64,000 nt of DNA from an uncultured Coriobacteriales bacterium (lineage in GTDB: Bacteria; Actinomycetota; Coriobacteriia; Coriobacteriales; UMGS124). Of the stretch, positions 25,322 through 33,335 are shown one piece after another. The stretch covers positions 6,563 through 70,562 of the forward strand of contig CABQHM010000011.1 in the NCBI GenBank assembly GCA_902464015.1, written 5' to 3'. Position 1 is the stretch's first letter. The number at the start of each line of letters is the position of its first letter. A program made the position numbers and the translations under genes. A model generated the notes under the pieces. The model saw nothing but the letters and a program-made list of their open reading frames with translations, had not been told where the DNA came from and did not search any database.

Positions 25322-26787
25322 GCCAGCTGCAAGAGGGCGCCGCTGTGCCCGAGCGTTACAAGCCCAATGCGAAGGCGCCCCGCACGCCTGCCCGCGAGGT
25401 CGCCCCGCAGGAGCGTGTGCAGGGATTCATGCCTGTTGACCTGGGCTATACCGACGACGACGCCGTGCTCGAGGCTAACCGCTGCCTGGACTGCGCGCGT
25501 CCTGCGTGCGTGCAGGGCTGCCCCGTGGGCGTCGACATCCCCCACTTCATCGAGGCCGTCCGCGCCCGCGACTGGGAGCACGGTCTGGACGTCGTGCGTC
25601 GCGACAACCTGCTGCCGAGCGTGTGCGGCCGCGTGTGCCCGCAGGAGACGCAGTGCGAAGGTGCCTGCGTGCTCGCCAAGCGCGGCAACCCCATCGCCAT
25701 CGGCCAGCTTGAGCGCTTCCTGGGCGACAAGGCCGACGAGCTTGCGGGCGAGGCTGCGGCCGATTCCGGCGCGCCTGAGGCTGGCGCCGCCGATGCCGAT
25801 GCCGCTGCTCCGCGCCGCGTCGCGGTTGTGGGCAGCGGCCCTGCCGGCATTACCTGCGCCTTTGAGTTGGCGCGCGCCGGCGTGGAGGTCACCATTTTTG
25901 ACTCGCTGTTCCGTCTGGGCGGCGTGCTCGTGTACGGCATCCCGGAGTTCCGCCTTCCCAAGGCCGTCGTCGCCCGCGAGCTCGAGGCCCTGGAGGCGCT
26001 CGGCGTGCGCGTGGAGACCAACATGGTCGCCGGCCGCACCTTCACGGTCGACGAGCTGCTTGGCGAGCGCGGCTTCGACGCCGTGTTCATCGGCGTGGGC
26101 GCGGGCCTTCCCAAGATGCTCGGCGTGCCTGGTGAGAACGCATGCGGCGTGATGTGCGCCAACGAGTACCTCACGCGCGTGAACCTCATGCGCGCCTATG
26201 ACTTCCCGCAGGTAGACACGCCCGTGCGTCCTGGCAAGAACGTCGTCGTCTTCGGCGGCGGCAACGTTGCCATGGACGCGGCCCGCACGGCGCTTCGCCT
26301 GGGTGCCGAGACGGTCACGCTGTGCTACCGCCGTACCGAGGCCGAGATGCCCGCCCGCAGGGCCGAAATCGAGCACGCCAAGGCCGAGGGCGTGCGCCTC
26401 ATGGAGCTCGTGGGCCCGCTTGGCTTTGAGGCCGACGAGGCCGGCAACGTGTGCGCCGCCCGCCTGCAGCGCATGGAGCTCGGCGAGCCCGACGAGGGTG
26501 GTCGTCGTCGCCCCGTGGCGCTTACAGGGCAGGACGCCGTCGCGCAGATTCCCTGCGACCTGGCCATCACGGCCATCGGCACGAACGCCTGCCCGCTCGT
26601 GGGGGCCATGGCTCCCAGCGTCGCGCTCAACCGCTGGGGCTACATCGAGGCTGACGAGGACGGGCGCACCAGCCAGCCGGGTGTATGGGCCGGCGGCGAC
26701 ATCGTGACCGGCGCGGCCACCGTCATCCTTGCGATGGGCGCCGGAAAACGTAGTGCGCACAGCATTCTCGAGTCCTTCGGGGCCTAG
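25318..26787 (+). CDS. nfnB: NfnB/GltD-type NADPH oxidoreductase subunit
   Basis: The 489-residue partner has an N-terminal Fe-S domain (CLDCARPACVQGCPVGVDIPHF and CGRVCPQETQCEGACVL, ligands for two [4Fe-4S] clusters). A FAD site (VAVVGSGPAGITCAFELARAG) and an NADPH site (VVVFGGGNVAMDAARTALRLGAE) follow, ending in GVWAGGDIVTGAATVILAMGAGK. An Ala-rich acidic insert near residues 144-165 separates the two halves. The ATGA overlap with nfnA implies translational coupling and a stoichiometric complex. Glutamate synthase small subunit is the alternative name; no gltB-type large subunit is nearby, which favours Nfn. Confidence 0.88.
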   Translation: MSQLQEGAAVPERYKPNAKAPRTPAREVAPQERVQGFMPVDLGYTDDDAVLEANRCLDCARPACVQGCPVGVDIPHFIEAVRARDWEHGLDVVRRDNLLPSVCGRVCPQETQCEGACVLAKRGNPIAIGQLERFLGDKADELAGEAAADSGAPEAGAADADAAAPRRVAVVGSGPAGITCAFELARAGVEVTIFDSLFRLGGVLVYGIPEFRLPKAVVARELEALEALGVRVETNMVAGRTFTVDELLGERGFDAVFIGVGAGLPKMLGVPGENACGVMCANEYLTRVNLMRAYDFPQVDTPVRPGKNVVVFGGGNVAMDAARTALRLGAETVTLCYRRTEAEMPARRAEIEHAKAEGVRLMELVGPLGFEADEAGNVCAARLQRMELGEPDEGGRRRPVALTGQDAVAQIPCDLAITAIGTNACPLVGAMAPSVALNRWGYIEADEDGRTSQPGVWAGGDIVTGAATVILAMGAGKRSAHSILESFGA

Positions 26788-26817
26788 TTTCTAAAACACA
26801 AAACACCTGGTAGAGTG

Positions 26818-26883
26818 CGGTCGCGTCGCGGTTAAGCTTTTTTGGGAGCAGCCCAGACAAGCTTTGCGGCGCGACCGTTTTTT
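26818..26883 (+). terminator. Terminator after nfnAB
   Basis: CGGTCGCG and an inner AAGCTT pair with the matching arm ending CGCGACCG, then TTTTTT. The large loop and long stem show no T-box features (no GGTGG bulge), so I read it as a terminator, not an asnS control element. Confidence 0.8.
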
Positions 26884-26977
26884 CGTCAAAAGCCGAGGCG
26901 CATCGCCGACGCAATCCGGCCCCGGCAGTCGTAGAATGGTATCCGACTGTCCGCAATGTAAGGGGAGGTTTTTAGCT

Positions 26978-28381
26978 GTGAACCGTACAACCGTCGCCAG
27001 CATCTTCGCCAACTCCGAAAGCCTGGGAGGAACCACGCTGACCGTGGCGGGATGGGCGCGCTCCATCCGTGACTCCAAGGCCGTGGGATTCGTTGCCCTC
27101 AACGACGGCAGCTGCTTCAACAACCTTCAGGTCGTCCTGAGCCGCGACGTCCTGTCCAACTACGACGAGATCGTCGCGCAGAACGTGGGCACCGCCTTTG
27201 TTGTGACCGGCGAGCTTGTGCTGACGCCCGGCGCCCAGCAGCCCTTCGAGCTCAAGGCGCTTACCATCGAGGTCGAGGGTCCCTCGGCTCCCGACTACCC
27301 GCTGCAGAAGAAGCGCCACACCGTCGAGTACCTGCGCACCATCCAGCACCTGCGCCCCCGCACTAACCTGTTCAGTGCCGTGTTCCGCGTGCGCTCCGTG
27401 GCCGCCTTCGCCATCCACTCCTTCTTCCAGGAGCGCGGCTTCGTCTATGTGAACACGCCCATCATCACCGCCAGCGACTGCGAGGGCGCCGGCGAGATGT
27501 TCCACGTGACCACGATCGACCCGGCCAACCCGCCGCTCGACGACCACGGCAACGTCGACTACAGCCAGGACTTCTTCGGCAAGGCTGCCAACCTCACGGT
27601 TTCGGGCCAGCTCCAGGCCGAGAACTTCGCCATGGCGTTCGGCGACGTCTACACCTTCGGCCCGACGTTCCGCGCTGAGAACTCCAACACGCAGCGCCAT
27701 GCCGCCGAGTTCTGGATGGTGGAGCCCGAGATCGCCTTCGCCGACCTCGAGGACGACATGAACCTCGCCGAGGACATGCTCAAGTACGTCATCCGCTACG
27801 TCATGGATCACTGCCCCGACGAGCTCAACTTCTTCAACTCCTTCGTCGACAAGGGCCTCATCGAGCGTCTGGAGCACGTCGCTTCCAGCGATTTCGGCCG
27901 CATCAGCTACACCGACGCCGTCAAGGTCCTCGAAGAGGCCGTCGCCGGCGGCCACGAGTTCGAGTACCCGGTATATTGGGGCTGCGACCTGGCCACCGAG
28001 CACGAGCGCTTCCTCACCGAGCAGCACTTCAAGCGCCCTGTCTTTGTGACCGACTACCCCGCCGAGATCAAGGCGTTCTACATGCGCATGAACGACGACG
28101 GCAAGACCGTCGCGGCCACCGACTGCCTGGTGCCCGGCATCGGCGAGATTATCGGCGGCTCGCAGCGTGAGGAGCGCCTCGACCTGCTCGAGAAGCGCAT
28201 CACCGACCTGGGCATGAACCCCGAGCAGTACAAGTACTATCTCGACCTGCGCCGTTACGGCAGCTGCAAGCATGCCGGCTTCGGCCTGGGCTTCGAGCGC
28301 CTCGTGATGTACCTCACGGGCGTGTCGAACATCCGCGACGTGCTGCCGCACCCCCGCACCGTGGGCAACGCGGATTTCTAA
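26978..28381 (+). CDS. asnS: Asparaginyl-tRNA synthetase
   Basis: The 467-residue class IIb synthetase has an OB-fold anticodon domain (VAGWARSIRDSKAVGFVALNDGS), YVNTPIITASDCEGAGEMF and the AsnRS-typical block FGKAANLTVSGQLQAE. Motif 2 is FGPTFRAENSNTQRHAAEFWMVEPE and motif 3 is GFGLGFERLVMYLTG. It charges tRNA-Asn directly, so this organism does not depend only on the transamidation route. The GTG at 26978 has AGGGGAGG upstream; in-frame sequence before it overlaps the terminator. Confidence 0.96.
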   Translation: MNRTTVASIFANSESLGGTTLTVAGWARSIRDSKAVGFVALNDGSCFNNLQVVLSRDVLSNYDEIVAQNVGTAFVVTGELVLTPGAQQPFELKALTIEVEGPSAPDYPLQKKRHTVEYLRTIQHLRPRTNLFSAVFRVRSVAAFAIHSFFQERGFVYVNTPIITASDCEGAGEMFHVTTIDPANPPLDDHGNVDYSQDFFGKAANLTVSGQLQAENFAMAFGDVYTFGPTFRAENSNTQRHAAEFWMVEPEIAFADLEDDMNLAEDMLKYVIRYVMDHCPDELNFFNSFVDKGLIERLEHVASSDFGRISYTDAVKVLEEAVAGGHEFEYPVYWGCDLATEHERFLTEQHFKRPVFVTDYPAEIKAFYMRMNDDGKTVAATDCLVPGIGEIIGGSQREERLDLLEKRITDLGMNPEQYKYYLDLRRYGSCKHAGFGLGFERLVMYLTGVSNIRDVLPHPRTVGNADF

Positions 28382-28427
28382 GGAACGGCCTGGCGGCGCC
28401 AAACTGGCGTCATGGGGGAGTTTGAGC

Positions 28428-28456
28428 GCGGGGCGTGCCATCCGGTGCGCCCCGCG
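28428..28456 (+). terminator. GC hairpin after asnS
   Basis: GCGGGGCG and CGCCCCGC form an 8-bp stem 47 bases past the stop; no U-tract follows, so termination is uncertain. Confidence 0.4.
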
Positions 28457-28524
28457 GTATAGTCTTCTGCGTGCTTGGCCACGATAGCCCCCAACCTGTT
28501 TTTGCTTCGCCTTAAAGGAGTCTT

Positions 28525-29172
28525 ATGCGCATCATCGCAGGCAGTGCCCGCGGCAGGGAGATCTCGGCCCCCAAGGGGCTCGAGACGCGCCCTGTGACCG
28601 ACATCATCCGTGAGTCGCTCTTCAACATCTGGCAGTTCGACGTGGAGGGGGCCGACTTCCTCGACCTCTTCAGCGGCAGCGGCTGCATGGGCCTGGAGGC
28701 CCTCTCCCGCGGCGCCAACCGCGCCGTGATGGTGGAAGCAGGCTCCGAGCAGGTGCGTGTCATCCGCGCCAACCTCAAGAAGACAGGCCTGGACAAGTGC
28801 CATGCCGAGGTCGTGCGCGACGACGTGTTCCGCGTCATCGGCCATCTGGGCCGCACGCACCAGACCTTCGACATCGTGTACCTCGACCCGCCCTTCACGG
28901 TGGACGAGATCTTCATCCCCGTCATGGAGGCCCTGGCCGACGGCGCGCTGCTTGCCGAGGGCGGCACGGTCGCCATCCGCACGCGCGACCGCAAGGAGAT
29001 GCCCGACGACTTCGGCGTGCTGCACAAGGTGCGCCTGAAGCGTTACGGCAGCTCCACGGTGCACTTCTACGAGCGTGTGGACGAGGAGCCGCAGAGCGAG
29101 CCTGAGACCGCATCTGAGGACGCTCAGGGCGACGGTGACCCCGCAGCACAGGAGCGCAGCCAGGATGCATAG
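28525..29172 (+). CDS. rsmD: 16S rRNA (guanine(966)-N(2))-methyltransferase
   Basis: The 215-residue SAM methyltransferase has MRIIAGSARGREISAPKG, TRPVTDIIRESLFN, the SAM loop FLDLFSGSGCMGLEALSRGA and catalytic DPPF in VYLDPPFTVDEIF. It methylates G966 of 16S rRNA. The last 30 residues are an acidic Glu/Gln tail beyond the usual family end. It overlaps the Nim-like gene by 8 bases. Confidence 0.92.
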   Translation: MRIIAGSARGREISAPKGLETRPVTDIIRESLFNIWQFDVEGADFLDLFSGSGCMGLEALSRGANRAVMVEAGSEQVRVIRANLKKTGLDKCHAEVVRDDVFRVIGHLGRTHQTFDIVYLDPPFTVDEIFIPVMEALADGALLAEGGTVAIRTRDRKEMPDDFGVLHKVRLKRYGSSTVHFYERVDEEPQSEPETASEDAQGDGDPAAQERSQDA

Positions 29173-29701
29173 GCAGATGCGTCGCATCAAGCAACAGCTG
29201 AGCCATGAGGCGGCCGTGCAGGTCATGCGCGAGGCGACTTCGGGCGTGTTGGCACTTGAGGGAGACGACGGCTATCCTTACGCCGTGCCCATCAGCCACG
29301 TCTGGACTGACGAGTGCCTGGGCGGCGAAGACGAGTTCATCGGCCGCATCTATTTTCACAGTGCTCGCGAGGGCTACAAGATCGACTCCATCATGGACAG
29401 CGAGAAGGCGTCGTTTGCCGTGGTGGTGCGCGACGAGATCGTGCCCGACGAGTACACCACCAACTATAAGAGCGTCATTGCCACAGGGCGCGTGCATGTT
29501 CTTGAGGATGACGAAGAGCGCCTGCGCGGTCTTCGCGCCTTGGCCGAGAAGTACAATCCCGGTCAGCAGGAAAGCGCCGAAAAGGAGATCGCTGGTGCGT
29601 TCGACCGGGTGGCCGTCATCGCTTTTGAAGTGGAGGAGCTCACTGGTAAGCAGGCACGCGAGCTTGCGATCCGCGAGGCCAAGGCTTCTGGGGTGGAGTA
29701 G
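29165..29701 (+). CDS. Nim-like pyridoxamine 5'-phosphate oxidase-family flavoprotein
   Basis: The 178-residue split-barrel protein matches the NimA/5-nitroimidazole-resistance subgroup: MRRIKQQL, ATSGVLALEGDDGYPYAVPISHVW, RIYFHSAREGYKIDSI, YTTNYKSVIATGRVHVLEDDEE and the late EVEELTGKQARE. These proteins bind FMN or haem-like ligands. Some reduce nitroimidazole drugs, but most chromosomal members have no tested role, so resistance should not be assumed. The start at 29165 overlaps rsmD; an ATG at 29177 is the alternative. A short hairpin (GAAGCA/TGCTTC) follows the stop. Confidence 0.82.
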   Translation: MHRQMRRIKQQLSHEAAVQVMREATSGVLALEGDDGYPYAVPISHVWTDECLGGEDEFIGRIYFHSAREGYKIDSIMDSEKASFAVVVRDEIVPDEYTTNYKSVIATGRVHVLEDDEERLRGLRALAEKYNPGQQESAEKEIAGAFDRVAVIAFEVEELTGKQARELAIREAKASGVE

Positions 29702-29748
29702 GCTCAGGATGCAAGTTGTGGTCAGTTCATGAAGCAGAGGTTGCTTCA

Positions 29749-29777
29749 TTGACCTGAAACACGCGATGCCCTATATT
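29749..29777 (+). promoter_or_regulatory. Promoter of initiator tRNA
   Basis: TTGACC (29749-29754), a 17-base spacer and TATATT (29772-29777) lie 29 bases before the tRNA 5' end. Confidence 0.7.
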
Positions 29778-29805
29778 TATTTCTTGCCGAAAGGCACTCT
29801 CCAAT

Positions 29806-29882
29806 TGCGGGATGGAGCAGTCTGGTAGCTCGCCGGGCTCATAACCCGGAGGTCGTCGGTTCAAATCCGGCTCCCGCGACCA
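29806..29882 (+). tRNA. Initiator tRNA-fMet(CAT)
   Basis: The cloverleaf has anticodon loop CTCATAA on a stem of three consecutive G-C pairs (GGG/CCC), the hallmark of initiators. The acceptor stem is TGCGGGA/TCCCGCG with a weak U1-G72 end pair, T-arm CGGTTCAAATCCG, and encoded CCA. Confidence 0.95.
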
Positions 29883-29892
29883 AGAAATTTCA

Positions 29893-29923
29893 GCTCAGGG
29901 ACGTAAGTTCCTGAGCTTTTTTC
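29893..29923 (+). terminator. Terminator of tRNA-fMet
   Basis: GCTCAGG (29893-29899) pairs with CCTGAGC (29910-29916), followed by TTTTTT. Confidence 0.9.
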
Positions 29924-29963
29924 GTTTATGGAGCAGTTCGCTGGCAACTATCAACTCAGCAAT

Positions 29964-29994
29964 CAAAAAAAGAGGGCCCCTTGCGGGACCCTCT
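29964..29994 (-). terminator. Terminator of the EF-G-like gene
   Basis: On the minus strand AGAGGGTCCC and GGGGCCCTCT form a stem with loop GCAA, and seven T follow (A-run at 29964-29970). Confidence 0.88.
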
Positions 29995-30029
29995 TGCATG
30001 CAGGTGGTGATGTGCCGCGAGCTGCCTGA

Positions 30030-32096
30030 TTACCTGCCCTCGGAACGGCTCTTCTGGTAGGCCTCAACGAGCTTGGCGGCGGTGTCGTAGGGCACCTGCT
30101 CGTAACCCTCGAGCTCGTAGGAGAACTCGCCGGTGCCGCGGGACAGAGACCTCAGGCGCGTGGAGTAGTCGGTGATCTCGGCGAAGGGCACGGTGGCGAT
30201 GACCACGGTGTTGCCGCGGCCGTCGGAGTCCATGCCGGTGACGCGGCCGCGCGAGGCGGAGATGTCGCCGGTGACGGCGCCGGCGTAGGCGTCGGGCACG
30301 GTGATGGTCATGTTGGCCATGGGCTCGAGGATGACGGGGTCGGCGTGCTCGGCGGCGGCGCGGAAGCCGATGCGGGCGGCCGTCTTGAACGCGATCTCGC
30401 TGGAGTCAACGGGGTGGTAGGAACCGTCGTAGCAGGCAACCTTCACGTCGACCATGGGGTAACCGGCCAGGACGCCCTCGGTGAGGGTCTCCTGGATGCC
30501 CTTGTCCACTGCGGGGATGTACTGGCGAGGGATCTTGCCGCCCACGATCTCGTCGAGGAACTCATAGCCGCCGCCGGGGTTGGGCTCGAGACGCAGCCAG
30601 CAGTCGCCGAACTGGCCGGCACCGCCCGTCTGCTTCTTGTGGCGACCCTGGGCGCTGGCAGCCTTGCGAATGGTCTCGCGATAGGGGATGCGCAGGGGCT
30701 CGAGGATGGCCTCGACGCCGGTGCGCTCGGCCAGACGGTTCACCATGACGCTTACCTGGGCCTCGCCCACGGCGCTCACCACGGTCTGGTGCGTCTCCTC
30801 GTTGCGCGTGACGCTGATGGTGGGGTCGGCGTCGCAGGTCTTCTCAAGGAAGGCGCTGAGCTTGTCTTCCTCGTTGCGGTTCTTGGCGCGGATGGCCACC
30901 TGGTAGAGCGAGTTGGAGAAGCGGAAGGCCTGAGCCTCGACCTTGCCGGTGGCGCTCAGGGTGTCGCCGGTGTTGACCTCGAGCTTGGGCACCACGATGA
31001 TGTCGCCGGCCAGGGCCTTCTTGACGTCGGTGGTCTCACGGCCGCACATGAGGTAGAGGTGGCCCAGGCGCTCGGAGGACTGGGTGCGCGCGCAGGTGAG
31101 CTCCATGCCGGGTTCGAGCGTGCCGGCAAGCACCTTGAGGAAGGACAGGCGGCCCGTCTGGGCGTCGTTCAGGGTCTTGAAGACGAAGGCCACGGGGCGC
31201 TCGTCGGCAGAGCTGATCTTGAGCATCGTGCCGTCGGTGAGGGGCATCTCGCCAAAGTCGGTGGGGGTGGGGAAGTAGGTCACGATGTCGTCGAGCAGGG
31301 CGTTGACGCCCTTCTCCTGCACGGCTGCGCCCACGTAGACGGGCACGAGCATGCGCTGGGCGATGGCGGTGCCCAGAAGACCCTCGAGCTCCTCCTGAGT
31401 AAGGGCCTCGCCCTCGAGGTACTTCATCATGAGTTCCTCGTCGGCCTCAACGGCCAGGTCGCACAGAGCCTCGCGTGCGGAGGCGGCGGCGTCGGCGTAC
31501 TCGGTGGGAATCTCGCCCACGATTTCCTTGCCCTCGGCATCGTAGGTGCGGGCCTGCATGTGGATGACGTCGATGAGGCCCTTGAAGTCGGGGCCGACGC
31601 CCATGGGGATGCTGACGAGGCCCAGGTGGTTGCCGAAGCGATCCTGCAGGCCGGCCATGGTGAGGTCGAGGTCGGCGTTGTCCTTGTCGATGCGGTTGAT
31701 GAAGACGGCGCGCGCGACGGGCTGCTCGTCGGTGGCGTACCACAGCTTCACAGTCGTGGGCTGGGGTCCCTCCACCGCGTCAACCACGAAAAGGGCCGTT
31801 TCGGCCACGGAGATGGCGGCGTAGGCGTCGCCGATGAAGTCGGGGTAGCACGGGGCGTCGAGAACGTTGATCTTGCAACCCTTGTGCTCCACGGGCGCAA
31901 TGGAGGTGGAGATGGAGAAGTTGCGCTTGCTCTCTTCGGGGTCGAAGTCGAGCGTGGGCTTCGAGCCGGCGTGGCCTCCCAGGCGGGCGGTCTTGCCGGT
32001 GAGATGCAGCATGGCCTCGGCAAGCTTAGTCTTGCCGACGCCTCCCTGTCCCACAAGGACTACGTTGCGAACCTTATCGGTCTGAGGTGCAGCCAT
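30030..32096 (-). CDS. Elongation factor G-like translational GTPase (EF-G paralogue)
   Basis: The 688-residue protein has EF-G layout: G1 GQGGVGKTKL, G3 DAPCYPDF (instead of DTPGHVDF), G4 NRIDKDNAD, domain II, then the domain III-V part with YRETIRKAASAQGRHKKQTGGAGQFGDCWL and DSDGRGNTVVIATVPFAEITDYSTRLRSLSRGTG. The switch I region reads SKRNFSI in place of ERGITI, and G3 is altered, typical of the EF-G-like paralogues that accompany but do not replace EF-G. Their function is unclear (some act in ribosome recycling or on specific states). AGGAG precedes the ATG at 32096. It is monocistronic. Confidence 0.88.
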   Translation of the reverse strand: MAAPQTDKVRNVVLVGQGGVGKTKLAEAMLHLTGKTARLGGHAGSKPTLDFDPEESKRNFSISTSIAPVEHKGCKINVLDAPCYPDFIGDAYAAISVAETALFVVDAVEGPQPTTVKLWYATDEQPVARAVFINRIDKDNADLDLTMAGLQDRFGNHLGLVSIPMGVGPDFKGLIDVIHMQARTYDAEGKEIVGEIPTEYADAAASAREALCDLAVEADEELMMKYLEGEALTQEELEGLLGTAIAQRMLVPVYVGAAVQEKGVNALLDDIVTYFPTPTDFGEMPLTDGTMLKISSADERPVAFVFKTLNDAQTGRLSFLKVLAGTLEPGMELTCARTQSSERLGHLYLMCGRETTDVKKALAGDIIVVPKLEVNTGDTLSATGKVEAQAFRFSNSLYQVAIRAKNRNEEDKLSAFLEKTCDADPTISVTRNEETHQTVVSAVGEAQVSVMVNRLAERTGVEAILEPLRIPYRETIRKAASAQGRHKKQTGGAGQFGDCWLRLEPNPGGGYEFLDEIVGGKIPRQYIPAVDKGIQETLTEGVLAGYPMVDVKVACYDGSYHPVDSSEIAFKTAARIGFRAAAEHADPVILEPMANMTITVPDAYAGAVTGDISASRGRVTGMDSDGRGNTVVIATVPFAEITDYSTRLRSLSRGTGEFSYELEGYEQVPYDTAAKLVEAYQKSRSEGR

Positions 32097-32212
32097 ACCA
32101 GTCTCCTAACCTCGACATTGACGACCCCCTGACTCAGGCTGCCGTTTGGCGGCGCGGCGGGGGGCATAGACACGAGCTTGAAACCGAACATGCGTGCATG
32201 TCAGATATCTTA

Positions 32213-32241
32213 TTCACAATTCCTGCAAAAAACAATATACT
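32213..32241 (+). promoter_or_regulatory. Promoter of the 98-aa protein
   Basis: TTCACA (32213-32218), a 17-base spacer and TATACT (32236-32241) lie 78 bases upstream of the start in an AT-rich stretch. Confidence 0.6.
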
Positions 32242-32318
32242 GTCTCTTACGTCGCCGAAAGGCGGAGCAAAAGGTACCCTGCCGTGGATGGCGGGGTCAC
32301 GGAGCAAAGGAGCGCATC

Positions 32319-32615
32319 ATGGGTCTCAAAGCTGCTGAACCGCTTCAAATCGCACCTGAGGAGCTCTCGTCCTACCTGAGCGCCAAGCATGCCGTGTACA
32401 TGGACTACGCTGGTGCTTCCTACTACCTGACCGACGCCAACGAGAACTATTGGCGCGTTCAGGACACCGCCGTGCTCAATGACAAAGGGCATTACACCGA
32501 CGTGACGTCGCCGCTGGCCCGCGTCGAGGAGTTCCTCGCCGAGCCCGCCGTTGACGGCAAGTCCGTCGCCGACATGGCGCCCGAGGCCACCTTCTACGCA
32601 TCGGAGAAGAAGTAA
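32319..32615 (+). CDS. Small soluble protein of unknown function (98 aa)
   Basis: I do not recognise this protein. It is acidic and Tyr/Ala-rich, with no membrane helix and no cysteine: MGLKAAEPLQIAPEELSSYL, then YMDYAGASYYLTDANENYWRVQD, VTSPLARVEEFLAEPAVDGKS. Coding is supported by AAAGGAG eight bases before the ATG, codon bias like its neighbours, a good promoter and a perfect terminator. It is divergent from the EF-G-like gene. Confidence 0.75.
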   Translation: MGLKAAEPLQIAPEELSSYLSAKHAVYMDYAGASYYLTDANENYWRVQDTAVLNDKGHYTDVTSPLARVEEFLAEPAVDGKSVADMAPEATFYASEKK

Positions 32616-32646
32616 GGGTTTCCGCCTGCAATACGCGTGTAAGAAG

Positions 32647-32697
32647 AAACCCCGCAGGTTTCAAGCCCTGAAGGAGGGCGAGGAACCTGCGGGGTTT
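32647..32697. terminator. Bidirectional terminator
   Basis: AAACCCCGCAGGTT (32647-32660) and AACCTGCGGGGTTT (32684-32697) are perfect 14-base arms with a 23-base loop. It separates the 98-aa gene from the convergent toxin gene. Confidence 0.8.
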
Positions 32698-32713
32698 CGT
32701 GTGCCGAGGATGC

Positions 32714-33019
32714 TCATACGAGCCGAGCGTAGTCCTGCGTTTGGTGAAAGATGTGGGCGATGACGATTTTGTCGTCGGTGACTTTGTACAAGGCCACATA
32801 GCGCTTGATGTGGATTGGGCGGTATCCGAGTGCCGCGAGTTCGGGTAGATGCGACAGCGGATGCATAAGGGGCATCTCACATACCAGGGTTATCTGGTGG
32901 TCGAACTCGTTCATGAAATCGTTTGCGGCTGCAGGGCTGAGCAGGGTTGAGGCCAAATATGAGACTATGGACTCGTATTCGCGCTGCGCCTCGCGGGTGA
33001 TGACTGCCTTATAGGTCAT
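32714..33019 (-). CDS. RelE/ParE-family toxin
   Basis: The 101-residue protein starts MTYKAVITREAQREYESIV and has the basic, mixed alpha/beta pattern of the family: YLASTLLSPAAANDFMNEFDHQI, then the core strands ALGYRPIHIKRYVALYKVTDDKIVIAHIFHQTQDY. Known members are mRNA endonucleases or gyrase inhibitors; the type cannot be told here. The start at 33019 lies inside the antitoxin gene (11-base overlap), the usual layout for coupled translation. Confidence 0.85.
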   Translation of the reverse strand: MTYKAVITREAQREYESIVSYLASTLLSPAAANDFMNEFDHQITLVCEMPLMHPLSHLPELAALGYRPIHIKRYVALYKVTDDKIVIAHIFHQTQDYARLV

Positions 33020-33275
33020 AGCGCTGACGGATCGAGGCAGAGAAGGCCGAGAAGTCCGTGTAATCACCCGAGGCAATTTCGGTTTCGGCAAGCAACATGC
33101 GAGAGAGAAGTTTTGCCTTAGCGACTTCCTCGCGCTGCGCCTCGTATTCTTCGTTGCTCAGGCAATGCATCGCGCTGTATCCATTGCGTGTCACTGTGAC
33201 ATCGCGCTCCCGTTCAACGAGAGAGGCAAACGCCGCGGTATCTTTCATATCTCGAACCGGTACACAAACAGGCAT
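33009..33275 (-). CDS. Phd/YefM-family antitoxin
   Basis: The 88-residue protein opens MPVCVPVRDMKDTAAFASLVE and continues VTVTRNGYSAMHCLSNEEYEAQ, the Phd/YefM DNA-binding fold (RDMK...VTRNGYSAM). The C-terminal 35 residues are the toxin-wrapping tail. AAGGAGG precedes the ATG. It is transcribed first and probably represses its own promoter with the toxin as co-repressor, as in known pairs. Confidence 0.87.
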   Translation of the reverse strand: MPVCVPVRDMKDTAAFASLVERERDVTVTRNGYSAMHCLSNEEYEAQREEVAKAKLLSRMLLAETEIASGDYTDFSAFSASIRQRYDL

Positions 33276-33305
33276 CAGGACCCTCCTTCACCTAACTGTG
33301 GCCAA

Positions 33306-33335
33306 ATTGTACCACGTCTATTTCCTCTCCACCAA
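33306..33335 (-). promoter_or_regulatory. Promoter of the toxin-antitoxin operon
   Basis: On the minus strand TTGGTG (33335-33330), an 18-base spacer and TACAAT (33311-33306) precede the antitoxin by about 30 bases. The -35 lies within the last codons of the upstream LuxR gene. Confidence 0.5.

Noticed and set aside
26818..26977. T-box riboswitch upstream of asnS
   Set aside because: The hairpin lacks the conserved T-box TGG-containing bulge and specifier-loop architecture and is explained as the nfnAB terminator.
30345..32132. 595-codon plus-strand frame opposite the EF-G-like gene
   Set aside because: Same mirror effect; no start signal and no motif.
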